NCBI GenBank assembly: GCA_965153355.1
Contig: OZ231126.1
Location: forward strand, 93,496,001 to 93,560,000
Direction: 5' to 3'
From: Flaccisagitta enflata
Lineage: Eukaryota > Chaetognatha > Sagittoidea > Aphragmophora
DNA length: 64,000 nt
Shown: piece by piece, positions 42,757-64,000 of the stretch
Layout: every line of letters starts with the position of its first letter
How positions within the stretch are numbered: position 1 is the first letter of the stretch
Notes under the pieces: generated by a model
Seen by the model: only the letters and a program-made list of their open reading frames with translations
Databases searched by the model: none
What the model was told of the DNA's origin: nothing
Program-made: the position numbers and the translations under genes

Positions 42757-43710
42757 CAGGCCTTTTTTTTGGTGAATTTTTTGACAGAGCTAGTCGGGCT
42801 CTCTCTGAACAATTTTACAGATCCCGATGGAAAAACAGCGAGCCCGGCAGCAAAAAAACAATATCTAATCATGTGAGCTTACATCATAGCACTGGCATAA
42901 AACAATGGCTTTCTTTTGTATCTCTGTAACCAGAAATACAAGGAGGAAATCATCATTTGTGAACTATCTAAGTTCTGGGTGGACAGGGGCAGTGCCCAGG
43001 CGAATCAGATATTTGGGCAGAGGAAAAATAGCAATGTCAAAACATCAAAATAGCAACGCCCTGAAAATGTTGCTGGTTTCTTAATTTAAGCTAAAAATTT
43101 TCTTAATAATGGCCGGCACCAAGAACAAATTGTCACATTCAATTCTTATTCTTTAAAAAGAATTGTGTAGACTGTAGTGAATTTTCCAGTTTTTAGTTGC
43201 GGACACGCAACTCTATAAGAGGCTTTGTCCATCCGTCGGTCGGTCCGTCCGTCGGTCCGTAACCATCGAGTCGAAAAGTGGGAAAACGCGCATTTCCGCC
43301 CCTGCCCACCCGTCCGCAACTGATGGCCGTGTATCCGGCCTTGTTGACCACCTGTCTTCATTCTAATGCCATTTCGAAATAAATGGAGATAAGACAACCA
43401 ACAAGGCCCTATTTGAAAGAGCTTTCACAGAGCATTTCATTGAGCTATGACCATGGATTTTGCCAGAATTTTCTCTTTGCTAACATGTATAACAATAACA
43501 ACATTTTGCTCGTTTTTTTTTCGTTTTTTTTTCCTCTTTTTTTTTTTGGCCAAAGTGTGCGCTTTTGAAATTCTACAGTAATGTTCAAATCCACTAACAT
43601 GTCTCAGCAAATCACAGAGAGCCCGCCGGGCTCAGAGCCAGCAAAAAGTGAGAGCCCGACTGCAAAATAGAGAGCCTCGGGCTCGCGGGCTCACTCTAAA
43701 AAAAGGCCTG
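42757..43710. mobile_element. hAT-like element between IFT81 and the coiled-coil gene
   Basis: Tips CAGGCCTTTTTTTTTGG and inverted CAGGCCTTTTTTTAG; CTATGTG on both sides, offset by two bases on the right. Subterminal blocks of GAGCCCG/CGGGCTC occur at both ends. It contains the family-A copy at 43195-43346. Confidence 0.55.
43195..43346 (-). mobile_element. Family-A element nested in the hAT-like element
   Basis: Hairpin AGTTGCGGACACGCAACTCT, (GTCC/GGTC)n, core AAGTGGGAAAACGCGCATTT, end GTATCCGGCCTTGTT. Near-mirror of 31127-31278. Confidence 0.85.
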
Positions 43711-43975
43711 TACTATGTGGACTTCTTGAATAATCAATCGTATCTCTTCTATTTATTAACGCGATTGTATACACAATATTTGTACTTTTCTGAAGATATC
43801 ACGGGTTTCATGGAATTCAGTTATGGAGTTTGACGTCACCCCTTCAAAATATCTAAAAACTACGACGTAATCTAAAGAGATATCGCTGGTCTATCTAAAA
43901 AACACACACTCTCTACCAAAAAAAAAAGTCAAAATGTGATAATTTGAAACTATACATCGATAAAACAAAGTCAAG

Positions 43976-55025
<11,050 letters not shown>

Positions 55026-55450
55026 TGGACAATTAGGGGAAATTACCTGTAGCGAAGAAACTAGCTCTGTCTATTCCTACTTCAAAGCCACCAAGGCTAC
55101 AATTCAATGGTCATGGATAGGTATATATCTAAATTGTGACTTTCTTTTGGCAAAGCTGTAAACAAGGCAAGAACGTTTCATCTTTTTATTCACATGAAAA
55201 CAAGACGATTTGACAATTGACAAAAAGGTTTGGGGATTGGGGAAGGTATGATTTGAAATATGTTAACAAATCGTCTCTTGTAAGAGAACACATCAGTCAA
55301 TACCCGCTGGCATGAAATCAGTCAATCAATCATGAGCCTTCATGAAGTAGAGATATTTTGTGAATTGTCATGTGCTTCTTCAATGACTGAGGCTGCCCAA
55401 ATTGCTTGGTGCAGACTTTACATGAGAAGGGTGTTATGTCTGTGTGGGTC

Positions 55451-56330
55451 CAGCGGCGTAGGGCAGGAAAATGGGCAGGGGCGTCAGGCCCCAATCTGTA
55501 TCTGACTCAATACTGTGTCCGACTCACTATTTAATTGCTTTTATTCACATAACAGTAAAAAAAAGTGCGTAACTAATATGTATTGTAATCATTGCAGGGG
55601 AGGGGTGCAGGTATCAATACACAAAAAATAACACTTGAGATATCACTTTATGGTTTGATTAAAAAAAACCTATGGAAAAGAAAAGAGAGAAAAAAAAAGT
55701 TTATAATATGAAAAAAAAAAGAATTTACTAAAGAAAAAAAATGAAAAAAAAATATCTGAAAGATAAAAAATAGGTTTATCAGATAGAAAAAATATTTATT
55801 AAAAAAAAGAAGAAATATTGAAAGATGAAAAATTCTAAAAGATGAAAAAAATCTATGAAAGAAAAAACATTGTATCATAGAATTCAAGAAAATCTTTTAT
55901 GTTTTAATATAATGAAAAGATTAAAATAATTTACTGGTCTTAGCTTGCGTGCCTCCCCTGGCCATATTTTCCTATGGGGAATCTATTTCAATAACATTCA
56001 CTTCCACTCATTTTTTTAGTTTCCTAGTATCTACTTAAGACTGGCTTTTCATCTACAATGCCTCAAATCTGTTACTGCTAGTGTTGGCACAGTTTCTCAG
56101 GGTCAGTGGGAGAAAACCTAACCATCTTTCCCCACTTTTTTCTATTCTGACTTCATTTTTCTCTTTCTCTTTCTTTTATATTTCTCACAGTCAATGGGAC
56201 AAAATGACCTTTCATTCCCACTTTCATTCCTCCTCCATTTCTTTCTTCTTTCTTTCTCTCTTTTTTTTCCTTTTCTTTCTTTTTTTTCTTTCCGTCTTTT
56301 TTTTTCTTTCAATCTTTCTTCCTTTCTTTT

Positions 56331-56368
<38 letters not shown>

Positions 56369-56372
56369 TCCT

Positions 56373-56407
<35 letters not shown>

Positions 56408-56623
56408 CTCTTTCTTTTTTTTTTCCTTTCTTTCCCCATAAAACCTTTTTTTCAGTCCTATTTGTTTTTGTTTTTTTTCGTTTGTTGGCATCATTTCCTT
56501 TTCTTTTTCTTTTTTTTTCTTTTGAACAATTGTATCACACTGCCATCTGTGTCCGACTGCCATCTGTGTCCGTCTGTAGGGGCGTCAGCTGACGCCCCTG
56601 ACGCCCCTCCTCCTACGCCGCTG
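55451..56623. mobile_element. 1.17 kb hAT-like element in the zinc-finger pseudogene
   Basis: Terminal inverted repeats CAGCGGCGTAGG, perfect 8-bp duplication TGTGGGTC at 55443-55450 and 56624-56631. Interior: AT-rich, poly-A/T tracts, a TTTC microsatellite (about 56230-56440) and GGGGCGTCAGCTGACGCCCC near the right end. No transposase. Confidence 0.85.
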
Positions 56624-57973
56624 TGTGGGTCCGCTTATGAGTTTTCAAATTAACTTTTGCCGCGAACTTAGCATCACAATGACCACATTGAAATGGCTTT
56701 TCTCCTGTATGAATTCTCTCGAGGTCCCGCAGACACCATTGCCAGCTGAAGTTTTTGTCGCAGAAGTAACATTCTACTGGTTTCACTCCAGAGTGTATCA
56801 TCATGTGGCTTTTCAGATGGTCTTTACGAGTAAAGTCTTTCTGGCAAAATTCGCATGTAAACGGCCTCCTGCCTATGTGCGTTCTTAGATGAAGTTACAA
56901 ATAATTTTTGGTGGCGAATATTTTGTCGCATTGTTGGCATTGGAATTTTTTTTCTTGACTGTGTGTCATCTCGTGAGTTTCGAGATTTGATCGGATTCTA
57001 AAACGTTTTCCCACAAGTTTTGCATTCATGGGATTTTTCGGAATGCGTCCTTTGATGGCCTCTAAACCCTGACTTGACGAAGTATCCGCGTTCTCATCGG
57101 AATCGTTGCTGTGTTCTCTTTCATGTGCTTTTAGCTGTCGTTTGTGTTTAAAGTTTTTTTCACATTGAGTACACTCGTGAGGCCTTTCATCGGAATGGAC
57201 TTTCTGACGTTCGGTCAAAATGAAAAGTCGATTGAAACCCAAACCACATTTGTCGCATTTGAAGGACCTTTCATTTTTGTGGGAGAGCTCGTGATTTTTT
57301 TATGCCACCTTTGACTTTAACGTGGCACCGCATTGATTGCAGGGATAAAGTTGTGACTCAGTTTCGGAGTGCATTGTTTCGGTGTGCCTTTTTTCATGCC
57401 TCTTGAGAGCTCCTTTTTGGGAAAAGGATTTGTCGCAAACATCGCATTTGAACTTTTCTTTTGAATGTACCGCTGCTACATGGGTTCTTAAGTTTTCGTG
57501 AGTGTTAAATCGTTTTCCACATACGGAACAACCATGTGGCTTTTCTCCTGTGTGCAAAAGAAGATGCGTTGACAGCGAACTCCTCTTGATAGATTTGTCA
57601 CATTTGATGAGTTCACGGGCTCTAGGATTCTTTCTACGTATTGGTGCCTCGGAATCATTTGCCTTGCTTTGGTGCACGTATAGTACGTGCGTTTTTAGAA
57701 CTCCAGATCGGGTTAAACCTACTCCACATATGTTACAAATAAATGGTTTTTCGCCGGTGTGCGTTCTTTCGTGTGTCTTCAAGTTTCCGCGAAACGCAAA
57801 CCTCTTTTCACATACACTACAACCAAACGGCAATTCACCTTGGTGAGTTAGTTCATGTTGCTTAAGCTTGTCCGAACGAGCGAATGTCTCGTCGCATAAG
57901 TCACACTTGTGAGGTTTAGTTTCCATGTGTAAAAGATTGTGCTTTCTCATGGAATCCTTAGTATAAATCTTAT

Positions 57974-58297
57974 CAGGCCTTATATTGTTCTACATTCCCC
58001 CCCCTGGTGGGGGGGGGGGAAATAATCAAAGGGTTTGGAGGTAGGGAAGGAAATTTGAGGGGGGAAAAAGAGAAAAAAAGAAAATTAAGGGAAAATAATA
58101 CTTTTGGCAGTACCAAATCATAAATACTGATGAGTAAAACACAATTTAACGCTATTTAAACCTTTAGAGCACTGTTTTATTGCTATATGGACAAAAAAAA
58201 CCTTCATTTTTTCACGCGACACGATGCTTGCGGGGAAGAAAATCAAAGGCAGGGGGGGGGGAAATAATCAAAGATCATAGAACTTTATACACCCCTG
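57974..58297. mobile_element. 324-bp hAT-like MITE in zinc finger 1
   Basis: Tips CAGGCCTTATA and inverted CAGGGGTGTATA; perfect 8-bp duplication AATCTTAT at 57966-57973 and 58298-58305. G-runs GGGGGGGGG with AAATAATCAAAG occur at both inner edges. Related to the insert at 41561. Confidence 0.85.
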
Positions 58298-58754
58298 AAT
58301 CTTATTGCAGATTTCGCAGGTGACTCTTGCTTTTTCATCTTTCATTTTCATTATTGCGGTATAAGATGATATTTCAGCGCGGGGATGATTAAAAATAGTT
58401 GTCATTGATTTTGCAGCCTAGAAATTTGCAGGCCCAGTTTCAACGTTTTCCATGGTTGATTCTTTTAGTTTACCTTTTCAACGTTGGTCGTTATTTTTCC
58501 TTGAAGAAAAGATAAGTCGTAGTTTTTTTGTTTTTTTTTTATCCACTTTTTATATGTGAAGAAAAAAGGGTTCGTGGTCAAACAAAGATGTACCAGATGT
58601 GCTCGATATCATGTGACATGATATGGACCACAAAAGAAATAGAATAGAATTCTATTCATGAATCACCGCCGAGATTTGTCTCCAATCAGATTTCAATCGA
58701 TTCTCTTCGACTCTCCCCGTCTTTGTCTGTCTGCCTGTTTCTGTCTAGCCCGTT

Positions 58755-58762
<8 letters not shown>

Positions 58763-58847
<85 letters not shown>
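58763..58847 (+). repeat. (TGTC)n/(TC)n microsatellite
   Basis: Follows TCTG tetranucleotides at 58725-58775; open frames across it are artefacts. Confidence 0.95.
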
Positions 58848-58850
<3 letters not shown>

Positions 58851-61140
58851 GATTAGATATGGTGCATTTCTCTGTCTCTGCCATCAGGGTTCCAAGGTCT
58901 TGCAAATCCGCACACCTACAGCTGGGAGAATGCAGAGTTAGTGATATTAACACATGGTGTTGTGAAATCAGCGACTTTGCTAATTTCACCAATGGCTTTT
59001 AACATAGAAAACATAGGAAAAAAATGTTTTAGCCCATTTTCCTCAGAATACGTCACCTGCAAATTTCCTCATTTTTTCCTCAAATATTGCCCAAAGGGTG
59101 AGGACCTTTTGGGGAAAAAAAGTTGGGATACTCCTCTTCTCATAACATGGAAAAACAGGGATGAAATATTTTTGTGTTAAAGTCGCTAATTTCACAACCA
59201 TTTGAAAACCCCTTCTTTCAATGTTGTTAATGTTGCTGATTTTAACAACTCTCCATGGTGCTAAAGTCGCTAATTTTAACAACTTTTCCTACTTTTGACC
59301 CTCTAATGTCATATTATTGACTCTTATATCACGATCCCGGCTATAATTGTCCAATATATGGTCACAAATGGCCATCACACAAGCTGCATACGTCATTATG
59401 CAGTAAGATTGCCATTTCATATCCTACCTTTGATATCCCATTACAACAGTAAAGGCCTCTCATTGACAAGATATGATGGTGAAAGTTGATTTTTAATGAT
59501 GATGTTCAATTTTAGGCTCAAATGCAAAAAAAGTGATTTTCTGTCTTTACCATGCCAGGTCATCAGCCTGAAATGGTGGATTATGTTAAGTTTTTACTCA
59601 GAGATGCCATATATCTTGAATTTTTCACTAATTGTCTCTTAAAAGAGTATAGATTGACACCTTTTCTATCAAAATTTCATACAAATTGGTCAAGTAGTTT
59701 AGATTTTGTATGTATTGGGTATTTGTAAAAAAAACTGTAGCGCCAATCTAAAAATGCAAGGTTTTTCTTCTTTTTTGTTCTATATTCATGAATTAAGTCT
59801 TTATTGAACAATTTCCAGTAAAGGATACAGGGGCATTTTGGATCAGGAAAGCAAGCATTTTGTCCTAGGGGCTGTTTAAAATCATTATAGAAATATTGTT
59901 TATTTTGATTTACTAAGATTTTATTCATGATACTATTGAAATCTTTTTATCAAGTTCTCTAGTACTAAATATGTCATCCAGCGATACTGGTCATCTATTT
60001 AAAACACTATTCTGATAGCCATTCCTTGGTAAAAACTGCCTACAGTTATTATACAAAAACTTGTTATTTAAACAAAAAACTTACTTTCTGCAACTCCTCT
60101 TTTTTGATGTGAAAATGGTGGAAGTATTTTTCCCATTTTCTCATTTTGCAATATTTTGAGCCGGAGACACATGATTAGTTTTGAATAAAAGATGTTTTGA
60201 CAAGTTTATGAAACTGCATCTAATATTTTTTTCATTCTAGACCAATAATATGTTTACAGCTCAAACTGATACCAGGTAGTGCTTTGACTAAAAAAGCGAT
60301 GTTGGGGACTTTCCTGTATGAAGAGGGAGATAGAGGGTCTTTTACCAGAATGTGCGGCATCAAATCATTGCTAATTTCTACGGGAAAAATGTTTCAAAGG
60401 GGAAGATGTATAGCTTCCAGCATTTTAAGCAGTTGGGATACAAAAAAAAACCGCCATATATCACATAATGTGGTTAATTTATGCAGGAGAGTCAGTGGCG
60501 CAGAAGTAGGGGCAGGAAGGCCGAGTAAACTGACAAAAGCCCAGGAAAAGAAGGTGACATATTGTAATCACGGCAAAAGAGGGCCCTTACGCGACCATTC
60601 ACTATTTTGCATAATGGAGTTCATAAGGAGATAGCCGTTTATATTTTTGAGTCATTTTTTACATCATGTTGACGTAATCTACCAATGTTGATGTTTCACA
60701 GCGTCTGAATTGATCATACTCGTATTCATCAACCCTTAAACAGCGCGTTTTCATCACAGTTTGCCTAATTATGGAAGGGGTGTTAGTTCGCTTTTTTTTT
60801 TGCCATAGTTAGCTTTTTCCCAACTTTTTGAGACATCAACTTCAAACTTCTGTAACTTTCAAACCGTTTGACCGACATAAGTGTGCTTGGTGGCAAATGC
60901 TTCATTTTTTGAAGCTCTTTAATTCTATCATGAATTTTTTTATAATCCATCAATAAATACCTGAAATATAACATGGAAAAGACCTAAAACTGCAAAGTTA
61001 GGAATCATGTCACATGCAAAATTGCAAATCATTGATGCTGCTATATGAGACTATAAAAATTAGTAAACAAGCAAAAAATGGTGTCAAAATATTCTAAAAT
61101 AAACTTTTGTCATTGGAGAACAAGTTTTGCTAATCAATAA
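58848..61140. other. Gene-free region with a family-H-like repeat
   Basis: About 59565-60260 shares its left end (GGATTATGTTAAG, then AAATTGGTCAAGTAGTTTAG) with family H. Its right part (AGTTTATGAAACTGCATCTA) returns inverted at the window end, 63930-64000. A 116-codon frame at 60284-60634 contains GRPSKLTKAQEKK, vaguely like a transposase helix-turn-helix arm, but it is unsupported. Nothing else seen. Confidence 0.5.
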
Positions 61141-61145
61141 TTAAC

Positions 61146-63120
61146 AGGTTGCCCAAGGGCAATATGTGGTCAGCGATACCCGTTGCCCTGCTTTGCATGG
61201 TTGTAAATCGGAAAGAGAGGAAGCAGGGCAGTGGCCCTGAAGGGGACAAAGTCCTGTAGAACAAAGGGGGACTTTTGTTCGTCCATCCATCCATTCGCCC
61301 GTCCGTTCATCCGTCAGTCCCCCCCAGGCCCTCTCAGGCCTGAAATCTGCCCTCTCAGGCCTGAAATCTACTCTCTCAGGCCTGAAATCTGTCCTCTCAG
61401 GCCTTGCATCTGCAAGGGCAAATTTGAGGCCTGAGAGGACAGGTTTCAGGCATGAGAAAGCAGGGAATGTAAGCGAATAAAAACCGCTTGAAAAAAACCG
61501 GTTTTTATTGCCGGTTTTTATTGGTTCTTTTCAAAGAAATTTGCAAAAAAACCGACGAAAGTGGTTTTTTTCAAAATTTTGACCCGAAGGAAGTTGCGCA
61601 TGTGACCAAATTCTAGGATTTCATTAAAAGCTGTAATTCTTACCCTTTTAAAAAACTTTACAGAACATTCAGAGTGATATATTTTATCTTCAAGTCATCA
61701 ACTTCTTGTTTCTTCATATCAAAATTATATGACAAGTGGAACAATATCCCTCACTATACCCAAACTGAGAAATATGGCCTATGGAAGAAGGCCTCACTGA
61801 CTAGTTACTACATGCATCACAACTAGTTTTCCATTTAGCAAAACTGACTTAGCAAACACCCATTCTGAGTCTGACCCAAAAGACTAGTTCTTACCAAATA
61901 CAGATAAGGGCAAATGATTGTTACCTGTTTAACCAAAATTCAACAAATCACCCGAGGGTTACATTGTTAAGAAACCATACCCTTAAAGGATATAAATCAT
62001 TGGTAATGCTATCTGACATGGTGAGTGACAACATACTTAAAACAATGACAGAATTGTCAACAGTGAAACTGACAGTTTACAGTAGTCAATCAGATCGTAT
62101 ATGCATAGTGACAAAAGTGACAACACTGACAATGACAATGATTCTCAAATGATTCTCAAAGTTCACCTAGATCTAGGGGCTGAAAAAAACCCAATAGCTT
62201 AATTTACATAAAAGCATAATTCTAGTTGGCTTGTTGCCCTAGTGAGATGAAATTCTATATGAAGAAAGCCCATGGTTTTGCAAAGCTTCAGTTCTTATTT
62301 TATCTCACTGAGTTAACTAGAAGTATGCTTTTCATCAATTTCATGTAAATCAAGCTAAATATTGATACATGTTAGTTTCATCTCGGGTTTTTCTCTACCC
62401 TCAGGTCAAGGTGAAGTGATATTGACATTTATTCATTTTCACTTTTAGCAATGACACTAGCATGATTTACATCACATGCGCAACTGTGATTAATATAATT
62501 TTTTTTTTAAATTGGTTTTTGTATTCATCAAAACTGGTGAAATATCTTAGATCCATATGAATCATTGAAGTTGAGATCTTGGAAATCAACTACTTATGAT
62601 GTTCTTCATGTCCAATCACTACTAGAAAAATAAGTTCAGTTACCATGAGCAATAATGTCTGTACCAAATAGGCTCAATACCCTCAAAGTCTTACAAACTC
62701 TTTAACATCATAGCAATCTTTTTAGAATGCTTCAAAATAGTATACACCTGTAGAGTATGGTTTGAAAAGGTCATTTGTAAGTAATGCGGTATTAAATTTT
62801 GAAAAAAACCGAGCTTTGAAAAAAACCCTGATAAAAACCGGTCTTTTTAAATAAACCGGGTTTTTTTGGTTTTTTTCAAAAATTTGGTTTTTTTACATTC
62901 CCTGTGAGAAAGCAGATTTCAGCCCTGAGAGGGCAGATTCAAGGCCTGCGAGGGCAGATTCCAAGCTTGAGAGGGCAGATTTCAGGCCTGAAAGGGCAGA
63001 TTTCAGGCCTGAGAGGGCCAGGGGGGACTAACGAACGAACAGACAAACAGATGGACGGACGAACAAAAGTCCCCCTGTGTTCTACAGGACTTCGTCCTCT
63101 TCGGGGCCGCTGCCCAAAAA
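61146..63120. mobile_element. Family-B element carrying a 1.4 kb hAT-like insertion
   Basis: Left tail AGGTTGCCCAAGGGCAATAT, GC block GGGCAGTGGCCCTGAAGGGG, (GTCC)n and CTCTCAGGCCTGAAATCTGC repeats. The repeats resume after the insertion, and the element closes with CCTGTGTTCTACAGGACTTC and CGGGGCCGCTGCCCAAAAA. Confidence 0.75.
61461..62904. mobile_element. 1.44 kb hAT-like element inside family B
   Basis: Tips CAGGGAATGTAA inverted at both ends, perfect 8-bp duplication TGAGAAAG at 61453-61460 and 62905-62912. Subterminal AAAAACCGG/CCGGTTTTT motifs at both ends. No transposase frame. Confidence 0.85.
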
Positions 63121-63236
63121 TAGAATACTAAAGTCCAAGGTAGTAAGTACTATGGCTGTTTTTCCCTCTTTCCATCTCTCTCAGGTCTTTCTATCTACCT
63201 CTTTACCCATAAACTTTGGCTGCATTAAAAAATCGC

Positions 63237-63656
63237 ACTATGAGGCTAGGATTTGAGCTTGGGGTGGGGGAAGGAACACGGAAGATAGCGGTTTGGGACT
63301 GGAAGTTGGAATTCAAGGCTAGAATTAAGGCCTGCAGAAATCAAGCCTTCAGGTAGGATCTAGGTTTGAGAGGGCCTTGAGGCTGGGATTCGGACCTCAA
63401 GGCTGAAACACAGGCCTCAAGGCTGAGATTCAAGCCTTGAAGAAAGGATTTTAGCCTTGAGGCTGTAATTTGGGCCTTTAGGCTTGGATTTTGACAATGA
63501 GGCTAGGATTTGATCCTAAAGATGGAGGGAATGGACCTACATACATACAGAATGGCGGACAAATGTATGGACAGACGGATGGATGCAAAGATGGATGAAC
63601 AGATTCCCCCTGTGTTCTACAGGACTTCATTGCCTTTGGGGTCTCTGCCCAAAAAC
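63237..63656. mobile_element. Partial family-B element
   Basis: Diverged GAGGCTGGGATTTGAGCCTT repeats, then a GGAC/GGAT run and CCCCCTGTGTTCTACAGGAC closing with CTCTGCCCAAAAA. The left GC block is not visible. 63690-64000 is a family-H-like copy that runs off the window. Confidence 0.6.
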
Positions 63657-64000
63657 ACCCGTCATCAGCCTATTTTGTCAATGAGAGGCCGTTACTATTG
63701 GGTCATCTGCATGAAATGCCAGATTCTGTTCAGCTTTTACTCAGAGATGTCATATATCTTAGATATCATAGATCTTAGATCTTAGATTTCATATATCTTT
63801 AAGATCTAATCAAAATTGGTGAAGTAGTTAAGATTTTACAAGTCTTTGAAATAAAAACTTAAAACTATCAATGACAATAATTTTCAATGAAAATTGTGAA
63901 AGAGAGCAAAAAAAGACTATGTAGACTTAATGGGCTATCAGTTTGAGCTGTGAACGTGGTCTAGAGTGAAAAAAAATATTAGATGCAGTTTCATAAACTT

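Larger units (their letters stand above)
55330..58405 (-). pseudogene. C2H2 zinc-finger protein pseudogene (about 16 fingers)
   Basis: One reading frame runs from an ATG at 58405 (or an exon start after TTTCTAG) to TGA at 55330-55332. It encodes about 16 C2H2 fingers with linkers such as HTGEKPF, the pattern of sequence-specific DNA-binding proteins. It is dead: a 324-bp element (57974-58297) splits finger 1 between VTCEICNKI and YTKDSMRKH, and a 1173-bp element (55451-56623) sits before the last finger (FSCKVCTKQFG). TAA stops replace residues in fingers at 57300-57302 and 56895-56897. Two fingers have lost a His (to Arg near 57205, to Leu near 56720) and one lacks its first Cys. Around 57003-57055 the CxxC half (ECKTCGKTF) is in another frame. 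With insertions removed, Cys-His spacing (X2, X12, X3) fits on both sides of each break. Confidence 0.85.

Noticed and set aside
56895-57302. In-frame TAA codons as evidence for a variant genetic code or stop read-through
   Set aside because: Neighbouring genes end normally with TAA (PIH1D2), TAG (IFT81) or TGA (ARL6, CCDC13), and the zinc-finger locus has insertions and lost ligands, so decay is simpler.
58856-58935. Candidate next exon of the coiled-coil gene after CTGTAG or CATCAG
   Set aside because: In the required phase it meets TAG within about 18 codons and has no coiled-coil character.
60284-60634. 116-codon frame with GRPSKLTKAQEKK as a transposase gene
   Set aside because: Too short, no catalytic residues, overlaps repeat sequence; only noted as possible relic.

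Overview
This is a eukaryotic, almost certainly invertebrate animal, genomic window. Genes are split by many GT-AG introns, the proteins are typical of motile and sensory cilia, and there is a decayed C2H2 zinc-finger gene with TGEKP-type linkers. Exons have balanced base composition. Introns and intergenic DNA are AT-rich and packed with microsatellites and short DNA transposons. I cannot place the phylum.

Six genes lie in a row on the + strand. They are: the 3' end of a probable CFAP54 (1-2435); CCDC13 (2898-26458, ten exons); ARL6/BBS3 (27429-28827, four exons); PIH1D2 (29994-34487, seven exons); IFT81 (34862-42510, eleven exons); and an unidentified coiled-coil gene (43976 to about 55004 or 55025). 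I joined exons by hand from splice sites, reading phase and remembered human proteins. The joined lengths fit the families: ARL6 187 aa, IFT81 700 aa, PIH1D2 380 aa, CCDC13 896 aa. At least four, probably five, co-oriented neighbours work in the cilium: axonemal central apparatus, BBSome recruitment (ARL6, and CCDC13 by report), dynein-arm pre-assembly and IFT-B transport.

On the - strand at 55330-58405 is a C2H2 zinc-finger pseudogene. It is broken by two hAT-like insertions with perfect 8-bp target-site duplications, two in-frame TAA stops, lost zinc ligands and a local frame shift.

The rest is mobile DNA. Intron 1 of CCDC13 is a nested stack of insertions inside a ~10.4 kb element with long inverted arms. 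A dozen copies of a short hairpin-ended family with a GGAC/GTCC microsatellite core resemble Helentron-associated (HINE/pearl/DINE-1-like) elements. A second family has GC-rich inverted ends around a core of ~20-bp tandem repeats. Several MITE families have clean TA, 4-, 8- or 11-bp duplications, and one LINE reverse-transcriptase remnant is present. Many introns carry a pure microsatellite close to the 5' splice site. The last ~5.6 kb (58406-64000) has no recognisable gene.
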